Part shown: positions 56,787 to 64,000 of the stretch, piece by piece
Layout of the letters: each line of letters begins with the position of its first letter
How positions within the stretch are numbered: the stretch's first letter is position 1
Assembly: GCF_014697215.1 (NCBI RefSeq)
Contig: NZ_CP031143.1
Span: 22,103 to 86,102, forward strand
From: Saccharopolyspora pogona
GTDB lineage: Bacteria > Actinomycetota > Actinomycetes > Mycobacteriales > Pseudonocardiaceae
Direction: 5' to 3'
DNA length: 64,000 bases
Made by a program: the position numbers and the translations under genes
Notes under the pieces: model-generated
The model's database searches: none
What the model was told of the DNA's origin: nothing
The model's input: only the letters and a program-made list of their open reading frames with translations

Positions 56787-57212
56787 TCAGGCGGACCACC
56801 GCCGGCGATGCGGCGCGTTGAGCTGGTCGAAGCGGGCGGCCCACGTGGTGTGGCAGACGCGGGCAGGGGATGCCACGTGCGCCGCGGGGCGGTGGGTGAC
56901 CTCCGACCTTGTCGCCGGTGAGGCTCCGAGTGTTGCGGCGCCAGCACGGTTTCGAGGGGTGGTGGTGACGCGCTGGCCGGGTTCGAGGGGCCAGCAGACT
57001 AGGTGTGTGGGGCCGTCGTCGATGCGGACGAAGCACTCGACGATCAGCCCGAAGTTCGGCACGAGCTGCCATTCGATCGGCTTGGCCGGGTTGATGTAGC
57101 CCTCGTCAGCGAACATCCGGGCGGCGGCGTACGCGGCGGCCGGGTTCGGTGCGCTGGTGACGAAGGGGGCGCCGGTCGACGAAGTGGCGGAGATCTTGAA
57201 CAGGTCGTTCAT
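56787..57212 (-). pseudogene. Broken second copy of the 56194 gene
   Basis: The first 60 codons match the 56194 gene, after which several small insertions shift the frame (…HLVCWPLEPGQ instead of HLVLLEPGQ). Breakage is confined to the region next to the palindrome centre and looks like read error. Confidence 0.7.
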
Positions 57213-57361
57213 TGGTGTTCTCCGGGTCTCTGCACTGTGGTTGGTGGTTGGTGACCGGCGCGGGGCGGGCACTTTGGTTGGTGGTTTCGTGGTGCTGGTC
57301 AACCGTCCCGCGCCGGTGGTCTACGGTGAGCTGGTCACCATTGAAGATGACCTTAATAGTA

Positions 57362-57386
57362 GTAAACCCTACCGGGTAGGGTTTAC
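57362..57386. promoter_or_regulatory. Second copy of the Scr1-type operator
   Basis: Mirror image of 56020-56044; the palindrome is intact. Confidence 0.75.
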
Positions 57387-57456
57387 GCATGCGATACGCC
57401 GATCGTGTCCCGCCCGTACCCTTCTCCCATCACCAACCAGCGAGGGAGACAAGGCC

Positions 57457-58311
57457 GTGAGCGGCAAAAGCCCAACCGTCTTGCAACGATCCATTGCGTT
57501 CAAAATGATCAAGCTGCGGAAGCAGGCCGGCATGAGCCAGGACGCCGCAGCCAAGGCCACCGGCTACAGCGAGGGCGCGATCTCCCACCTGGAGAACCGT
57601 CGCCGACAACCGCAGCGCAAACTCATCCTCGCTCTGCTACGTGCCTACGACGCCGAGCACGAAACCGCCTGGTTCGATGAGCAGCTGAAACTGCTGAAGC
57701 GAAAAGACTGGTGGGACAACCTGCCGGATGCGAGGCAGCCCACCGGATTCGAGGTGTTCCTTGGCCTTGAGGACGGGGCGCGGCAAGTGACGTCGTGGGA
57801 ACCACTGATCATCCCCGGACTACTGCAATCCGAGGGCTACGTGCACATGTTGATGGATCCCATCAACGACCACGTGACCAACGTGACGCTGGAATCCCGG
57901 CGACAGGTCCGCCTGCAGCGCAAGGAGATCCTGACGCGCTCAGAATGCCCAGTGCAGCTGTGGGCGATCACCACAGAGTTCGCGCTGACCTCCTACGACG
58001 CCCCGGATGCGGTGAAGCGCGACCAGCTTGACCATCTCCTGGAGATGGCGAACCTGCCGACCGTCAGCCTGCAGGTAGTGCCGAACGGTGGTGATGTGAT
58101 GCGCGCATCGCGTGGCCCGTTCACCATCATGGACTTTGACCAGCCGGACGATCCGGGAGTCGTCTACATCGAGACTCTGGTCCGGGCCATATGGTTCGAA
58201 GAGCTTGCCGACATCACCCAGCATCGGCACCTGATGAACCACCTGACGGCGAGTGCGTTGAGCCCGAAGGACTCAGCGAGACTGATCGAGAAGACCCGAA
58301 AGGAGGTGTAA
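57457..58311 (+). CDS. Second copy of the Scr1-type XRE regulator
   Basis: Identical in translation to the regulator at 55095-55949, from GTG 57457. It adds no new information and is probably an artefact of the fold-back. Confidence 0.8.
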   Translation: MSGKSPTVLQRSIAFKMIKLRKQAGMSQDAAAKATGYSEGAISHLENRRRQPQRKLILALLRAYDAEHETAWFDEQLKLLKRKDWWDNLPDARQPTGFEVFLGLEDGARQVTSWEPLIIPGLLQSEGYVHMLMDPINDHVTNVTLESRRQVRLQRKEILTRSECPVQLWAITTEFALTSYDAPDAVKRDQLDHLLEMANLPTVSLQVVPNGGDVMRASRGPFTIMDFDQPDDPGVVYIETLVRAIWFEELADITQHRHLMNHLTASALSPKDSARLIEKTRKEV

Positions 58312-58315
58312 CGAG

Positions 58316-58522
58316 ATGAGCATGGAGTTCCAAGCCAACTCCTGGCGCAAGTCGTCCCGTTCGGGCGGCAATGGCGCAGGTCAGTGTGTGGAGGTGGCGA
58401 TCACGAACGCTGCGGTGGGCGTTCGTGACACCAAAGCCCGCGAGCTGGGCCACTTCACGGTGGACCGCCAGCAGTGGGCGGCATTCACCAGCCGCGTGAA
58501 GGCCGGCCAGTTCGACATCTGA
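58316..58522 (+). CDS. Second copy of the DUF397 gene
   Basis: Identical in translation to 54884-55090 and again four bases after the regulator. Confidence 0.8.
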   Translation: MSMEFQANSWRKSSRSGGNGAGQCVEVAITNAAVGVRDTKARELGHFTVDRQQWAAFTSRVKAGQFDI

Positions 58523-58815
58523 CCTGGCCCTAAACGAACGAGACGCCCCTGGAACGGTGGTCCAGGGGCGTCTCTGTGTTCTGGCGCGGCCGTCGCCGGT
58601 TCCATCGTGCCACGCGGGCTGACGCGTTCGGGCGTTTCGCTACGGCCGTTCACAGTGTTGATGTTGTAGGGTTTACTCGATCAGGTGACCCACCCGGTCA
58701 CAAGACAAAAAGAAACCGCCGCCCCAAGCTTTGGCAGGCGAGGGCGACGGTTTCAACGACCCAAATCGTTCGGTGCCGATGGTACGGGTACACCCCACAC
58801 CAGCGCTAGCCAGGT

Positions 58816-59277
58816 GTGGAACGTGTCGCAAACCCGAACCTGGCACCGGGCGGGGAAGGACCATCGTTGTCCCGCGACGAATTCATCGGCGGACTCCGCC
58901 GTGGCCGGATGGCTGGCGACCACTTCACGCTTGTCACCAACGCACTCGCCCGTGATCCCCGACTGAGCCTGAAGGCCAAGGGCCTGTTCCTGAACCTGGC
59001 CAGCCACAAGGAAGGCTTCGACATCACCGTCGACCTAATCGAGCGCCAGAACAAGGACGGCAAGACCGCCATCGACGGCGCGATCAAGGAGCTGCAGAAG
59101 TTCGGCTACGTCTACCGCGGCGAGCGAATCCGCTACCCCGCCGGGACCGTCGACAAGAACGGCAAGAACATCGGCGGCCTGTATGGGCCTTACACCTGGT
59201 GGGTGACCGATGACCCCGACGAGGTCGCCCAGATCCTGAAGCAGGTGGCCAAGGAGCGCGGCGACGACGCCGCCTGA
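58816..59277 (+). CDS. Second copy of the Rep-like gene
   Basis: Identical in translation to 54129-54590. The GTAAACCCTAC half-site and the terminator are mirrored too. Confidence 0.8.
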   Translation: MERVANPNLAPGGEGPSLSRDEFIGGLRRGRMAGDHFTLVTNALARDPRLSLKAKGLFLNLASHKEGFDITVDLIERQNKDGKTAIDGAIKELQKFGYVYRGERIRYPAGTVDKNGKNIGGLYGPYTWWVTDDPDEVAQILKQVAKERGDDAA

Positions 59278-59793
59278 ACTGCCCCGAGCATGCCGAAAGC
59301 GGGCCCCCAACCGGTTAGGTTGGGGGCCCGCTGGCATCTCGTCGTTCCTACTGGTCGCAACCACATCGGATTTTCCGCACTGGTTCTGACCTGCGACGAT
59401 GCGACAGGCTTCGGCGATGATCACGGAATGATCACACCAGTGCGGGTTTTCGGACATGGTGCGACCTGCATAAACGCCTGTTCGGGCAGGTCGCAACCAG
59501 TGCGGGAAAACCAACGTAGGTTTTTCCGCTCTCTTTAGAAGACCACCGGGAGAAGAACACTGGTTTATAGGAAGAACACCACCGGGGGGCTACGCCGCCC
59601 CCGCGCCCCCCGCGCACGTAGGAAACCCCTCCTACGTCGGGGTTCCCTACGTAACAGACTTATGCGCAGCCAACTCTGGACGTGGTCGGGCGCTGGCCTG
59701 CTCTGGTGAGGGTGAGTTTCGTAAGTAGACGCGCGCGAGGCGGAGCCCTTCGACCCTGGCACCCGAGCGGCACAGCAAGCGCAGGCTGGAAGC
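59278..59793. other. Second copy of the origin-like stretch
   Basis: Mirror of 53612-54128 with one base lost in a G/C run near 59600. No gene is supported. Confidence 0.6.
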
Positions 59794-60138
59794 GTGGAAC
59801 CCTCCGACCAAGACCGAGAGATCGCCCGGATCGTCACCGTCGTTGCCGACCTCGTGGCGTCGGTACGTAGCGAGATCACCCAGCGTCGAGCAGCCGGGGA
59901 AGACACCACGTGGTTGGAGCAGGTGCTCGCCGAGCTGGAGCCAGTCGCCCAACAGACCCACGACCTGGAAATCACCCATGCGATCCGCAACGTGGTCACC
60001 CGCCACGGCGGTGGCCCATACCCGCCCAAGGACCTGGCGGCCATCGCCGGGATCGACGACATCGACGCGGTGCGGCGGGTCCTGGAGGAAATGGTGGCCG
60101 GCGGACTCGCCTGGCATGACGAACCGCGGGACGACTGA
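59794..60138 (+). CDS. Second copy of the winged-helix-type gene
   Basis: Identical in translation to 53267-53611. Confidence 0.75.
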   Translation: MEPSDQDREIARIVTVVADLVASVRSEITQRRAAGEDTTWLEQVLAELEPVAQQTHDLEITHAIRNVVTRHGGGPYPPKDLAAIAGIDDIDAVRRVLEEMVAGGLAWHDEPRDD

Positions 60139-60191
60139 CCGCGAATGTCAGGCTTGTCAGGCCACCACGCCACGCTGCCGATGTATCGAGC

Positions 60192-60329
60192 ATGACTGAC
60201 CACGAGGACAAGACGAGCGGCCACGAACGGCCCTACGAAGGGGCCCCCGACCTGCGTTCGTGGCTGGCCGCAGTGCTTCCAGAAGAAGACCCCGCCGACG
60301 ACGGCCACATGGCGCCCCAAACCGAGTGA
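60192..60329 (+). CDS. Second copy of the 45-aa acidic gene
   Basis: Identical in translation to 53076-53213. Confidence 0.5.
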   Translation: MTDHEDKTSGHERPYEGAPDLRSWLAAVLPEEDPADDGHMAPQTE

Positions 60330-60567
60330 TCGACGGCGCAGAACGCCTTGAGAGCCCTCGAACCTGCCACGAGGCACAAGATTGCCAACAAGACGATCAG
60401 GAGCCTGTACGGGCAAATGGGCCAGCAAACACGACGTACGGGGGCTCTTGATCCCCCGCGATGGCAGGCCACCACGCGATCAGCTGATCCCGCCCCATCA
60501 ACAGCGCGACCATCATGGGCGATAGCAATCAGCACCGATGAGCCTGCAGAACACCGGAGGGGTTCCG

Positions 60568-60825
60568 ATGACCAACACCGCCCAACGCCTCACAGCACGG
60601 CGCGTCACACTCACCGACGATGCTGGCCAGCCGATCCTGCAGGTCGTCACCACCAGTGGCGACGTCATCGACATCGAGGTCAGCTCACAGCAGCTGATGA
60701 TGATCGCGACCCGGCCGCTGCACGGCATCACCTGCCCGAACTGCAAAGGAAGCGGTGAATCAGGCAAGCACCCGGACGGCGCGGGTATCCCGTGCATCCG
60801 CTGCGGCGGAACAGGTAAGGCCTAA
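60568..60825 (+). CDS. Second copy of the DnaJ-type zinc gene
   Basis: Identical in translation to 52580-52837. Confidence 0.7.
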   Translation: MTNTAQRLTARRVTLTDDAGQPILQVVTTSGDVIDIEVSSQQLMMIATRPLHGITCPNCKGSGESGKHPDGAGIPCIRCGGTGKA

Positions 60826-61004
60826 AGAGCCCGGACATGGCGATGCCCCGCGGCCCAACCACGACACCGCGGGGCATCTTCTACCCTCACCCCGACCCGG
60901 CCAACCACCGGGCGAGCCTGTGCGATCAACAATAGCCGCAAGGCCCGACACCTGGAGGCCCTGAACTCCTGAAACTGTCCCGGGCCCCAAGTTGGAGGGA
61001 TGCA

Positions 61005-61187
61005 ATGGCATGGGAAGACGAACAACACAGGATGCACGGCATGCTGGACATCGACCGGATAACCCAGATCGAGGACATGCTCGCCGCCGATGCACTCGAA
61101 GATGACGATTTGGTTGGCGAGCTCAATATCGCAGGACTCGTTGGGCTTGCCCAGGTTGTGGACCGCTTGGCCAGCGAGCGCCCCTGA
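61005..61187 (+). CDS. Second copy of the 60-aa acidic gene
   Basis: Identical in translation to 52218-52400. Confidence 0.65.
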   Translation: MAWEDEQHRMHGMLDIDRITQIEDMLAADALEDDDLVGELNIAGLVGLAQVVDRLASERP

Positions 61188-61278
61188 ACCCGAAGGCCCG
61201 CGCCATGCGGAAAGACGACTGACCCGAAACCCTGACAAAGGGGGCTCCCGATACCCACACGTACCGGGAGCCCCTTCG

Positions 61279-63196
61279 TCAGGTCTGCGAGCGTCGGAGG
61301 CCGCGCCAGGATGCCCGAAGGCTCACGGACCCGCCCGTGCCCCACAACGCCGAATCGGCGGTCGTGTTCTTCGACGACATCCACAACACCATCTGCTGAC
61401 CGGCTTTCAGGCAGAGCGTCGCCGAGCCCGAAAACACCTCGACCGAGCCACCAACCCCCTGCGCCCCGTACCTCTTCACCGGGTTGGCCAGGTAGTCCGG
61501 TGGTGCGAGGAACCCCCACCGGATCGAGCTATCACCGCCGCACCACTGCAGCGACCAGTCGAAGTCCCACTCCCCTCAACCAACGCCGTGAACACCCCGG
61601 CCGAGTAGGTACAGCCTCGCGGCTCGTCCACCGTGGACGACAGGCACGTGACCGGCACAGTCGTGTTCCGCAGGGACTGCACCATCCCGGTACCGGACTG
61701 CCACGCCCACCGAACGACCCCGCTGGGAGATCCTCGATCCGGCCGCCACGGGCGAGCGCGGGCAAGTACGGGGTCAACGCCGTGGCCATGAGCTGGTGGC
61801 CGGCCGCGGTCGGGTGCATCCCGTCCGTGGTTAGTCCGGCCTTCCACTTCCAGCCAGATGCGGGGTCGGTGATGGCATATCCGACGTCGACGATCCCGGC
61901 CAACGGGTGCTCGCCCTCGCCGGCGCGAACCGTCCGCCCGAACACCTGGATCGGGCAGCCATCCCGGAACCAGGTGCGGAGCCGTCCCCACACGCCATCA
62001 AGGCCGTTCGTGCCGCCCATGATCTGGTTCGCCCGCGACTGCCCGGCCAGCGTCGACCAGCCGTCCGTGCTCGCAGTCCACGGGGTGATCGTGGTGGCCC
62101 ACACGTTCGGGCAGCGCTGCGCGAGGTAGCGCCACAGCGCGGTCATGCGGGCCTGCACCATCGCCGTGTTGCTCGAGATGTCGGTGGTGCCATCGGACCG
62201 CACAGCGTCGTTGCCGCCCAGGTCGGTGATCACGACGTTGTACCGGGCGAGCAGTTCATCCCGCCACGTCGTGACCTGCGTTGGCAACGACAGTGAATCG
62301 GCGCGCTGACCGGACACCGACATCCGGTAGTGCTGGGTCGCTCGCAACGCACGAGGGATGAACCCGCCGGTATCGCCGTCGATGTCGGAGTCGTACAGCC
62401 CCTGGAACAGCGAATCGCCCAGCGCCATCACGGTGTTGGGGTTGGGCGACAATCCCTCGACAACAGTCGGCATCGGCAGCGGCGTTCCGACCGGCATCGA
62501 GGTCTGGTCGGTGACCGGCTGCACCACCAAGTCGTCGGCCGCGCCCGGCCATGGCGCGGTCGGGAAGTCGCACACGAAGTCCCCGGCGATCGCATCCGCG
62601 CCGCTGACGATGCTGCCCACGCCGCCGGTGAAGGCGAGCAGGCCCACCGCCAGCCGCTCCCCTGCCAGCAGCCGCACATCACTAAGGTCAATCGGGTCGG
62701 ACATGACTGTCTGCCCAGGTTGGACGGTCGCGGTGTCCGTCGTGCCCGTCCACGTCACCGGGAACAACCGCACCGGCCGCCACGGGCCGCCCGCCGCCGG
62801 CGACTGCCCGGCGGTCGTGGCCGCGCCCGCCACGTACCGCACGCCGTCGTGCAGCACCTGGTCCCCGACCGCGTAGGCCGTCGTCGCTGACCAGGTGGTG
62901 GAGCCGTTGACTTGCCGCCATGCCCCAGCCGGGTACTCGATGGACGCCCGGATCCACACCGGGTTCGGGCCGTCGACCTCCCCGGGGTCGTCAACCTGGC
63001 AGTAGACGTTGCGCCACTCCAGGCGAACCTGCTGGATGCCGTGTTGCAGCACCCGCCGCAGGGTGCGGCCGAACCGGGCCGGGGTCTGTGGGATCGCGTC
63101 GCGGCTCGGCGCCCCGGTGACCGGATCCAGGTAGTGCGGGTTCAGCGTCGAGCGGGTGGTGACCGGCTGCCACGAGCCGGCCAAGGATGCCGCCAT
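61279..63196 (-). pseudogene. Second copy of the SGNH hydrolase, two frameshifts
   Basis: It mirrors 50207-52126 but has lost one base from a run of G near 61706 and one near 61573, so the frame breaks twice in the C-terminal domain. Homopolymer-only losses point to sequencing error. Confidence 0.8.
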
Positions 63197-63313
63197 GTCC
63201 GCAGTCCTTTCAAAGTCGTTGTTCCTGATCAGGGGGCGAGACACGAAAGAGCCCCCAGCGCCATCGGGCACTGGGGGCTGCTGTGCTTTCCGCCTCACTG
63301 GGCCTGCGTGGTG

Positions 63314-63637
63314 CTACTCGGCGGCGTCGGGCGCAGCGTGCTTCGCCTGCGGTGCGCCGATGCCGCTGCTGGGCGCGATCGGCCGGACGAAACCGGCGAA
63401 GTAGGTGCGCATCGAGAAGACCCACGCCGTGCCGATGGCCAGCAGATACGCCCGCCAGTCCGCGCCCGGGACAACAGCGACGGTCGACACCGCGCCGGTA
63501 ATCGCCGACAACGCCGCAGTCACCACGGATTTCAGCTCGGTACGGGCCGCTGAGTGCGTGACCAGCTCGGTCAGCCACGGGATCACCAGGCCCACAAGTC
63601 CGGAGACGACCAGCGCGGTCAGCTCAACGTTGCTCAT
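63314..63637 (-). CDS. Second copy of the holin gene
   Basis: Identical in translation to 49766-50089. Confidence 0.8.
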   Translation of the reverse strand: MSNVELTALVVSGLVGLVIPWLTELVTHSAARTELKSVVTAALSAITGAVSTVAVVPGADWRAYLLAIGTAWVFSMRTYFAGFVRPIAPSSGIGAPQAKHAAPDAAE

Positions 63638-64000
63638 GCCGCCACACCTCCCGCCAGCCGCTGCGCCAACTCAGTAACGATCGCGTCGGCCTGCGCCTGG
63701 TTGTCCTCGCCGAGCGCTGCGCGTACGGACTCGGCCACGACCGGGCCGACGACATCGGCGAGCACCGGGCGCAGCGCAGCGGCGACCTTCGCGGGATCAG
63801 CCTGCCCGGCCGCGTTGATCATCGCCGGAAGCTGGAACAACAGGCCGTTGTTGTCGCGGATCGCCCTGACTGCCGACAGCTTGATCTTGCTGTTGGGATA
63901 GGTGGACAGCTGCTCGCCCAACAGTGCGTTGACGAGGTCGACGAGCATCGCGACGACCGTGCGCGGCCCGATGTCGGTGCCCCAGCCCTTCGGACACCGT
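63634..64000 (-). pseudogene. Partial second copy of the GH25 endolysin
   Basis: The mirror of the endolysin C-terminus runs off the window edge. One G is missing near 63992 relative to 49409-49411, so the frame would already be broken there. Confidence 0.7.

Larger units (their letters stand above)
56704..64000. repeat. Second arm of the large inverted repeat
   Basis: This is the reverse complement of 49402-56703. Differences are single-base losses in G/C runs near 59600, 61573, 61706 and 63992 and many indels at 56704-57010. No base changes favour an old, diverged duplication. Features below are copies of those in the first arm. Confidence 0.95.

Noticed and set aside
56601..56921. Open frame running through the palindrome centre
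   Set aside because: Its second half is the reverse complement of the upstream gene, so it is a chimera made by the fold-back.
57157..64000. Second set of regulator, Rep-like, SGNH and holin genes as true paralogues
   Set aside because: They are base-for-base mirror copies with homopolymer losses only, so they are not independent genes.
1..64000. tRNA genes, att sites or an integrase
   Set aside because: None was recognised by eye on either strand; a resolvase tail at 23802 is only a remnant.

Overview
High-GC actinobacterial DNA carrying one mobile element that combines phage and plasmid parts. A stand-alone WhiB-family gene, an Scr1-type repressor (XRE plus DUF5753) with its DUF397 partner, GTG starts and very high GC all point to an actinomycete host, probably a filamentous or Pseudonocardiales-like one. 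No tRNA, rRNA, CRISPR array or integrase is visible in this window.

Layout. (1) 1-11.7 kb is a phage early region read rightward: divergent XRE regulators, YqaJ exonuclease plus RecT annealase, a replication-type block, WhiB, a Gp37/Gp68-family protein, a C5 cytosine methyltransferase and a PD-(D/E)XK nuclease. (2) 11.8-15.7 kb holds regulators, small zinc proteins and an M41-like peptidase. (3) 15.9-25.4 kb looks like an actinomycete conjugative plasmid or AICE: a leftward operon of four small or membrane genes ending in an FtsK/SpoIIIE-type DNA translocase, a divergent GntR (KorSA-like) regulator, a putative replication protein, an AlpA-like protein, and a ParA partition pair beside a large palindromic site. 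The DUF2637-like gene next to the translocase carries about 40 copies of the 8-mer TCGATCGA. (4) 25.5-28.7 kb is accessory and leads into the small terminase. (5) 28.1-52.1 kb is a complete siphovirus-type late operon: terminase, portal, Mu-F-like protein, protease/scaffold, decoration protein, capsid, head-tail connectors, tail tube, frameshifted tail chaperones, tape measure, distal tail and hub proteins, fibres, a GH25 lysozyme, a holin and an SGNH hydrolase. (6) 52.2-56.7 kb has small leftward genes, a repeat-rich origin-like stretch beside a Rep-like winged-helix gene, DUF397 and the Scr1-type repressor, then a rightward gene.

From about 49.4 kb to the window end the sequence is one large palindrome centred near 56,703. 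Everything after the centre is the reverse complement of 49.4-56.7 kb. The second arm differs by single-base losses in G/C runs, which break its SGNH and GH25 genes, and by many indels next to the centre. That pattern fits a fold-back long-read or assembly artefact better than biology, so genes in the second arm should not be counted as real duplicates.

How it works together (inference): the structural, lysis and recombination genes would make a tailed virion. The ParA system and Rep-like genes would maintain the element as an episome. The translocase operon under GntR control would allow plasmid-style dsDNA transfer between mycelia. Together this suggests a conjugative phage-plasmid.
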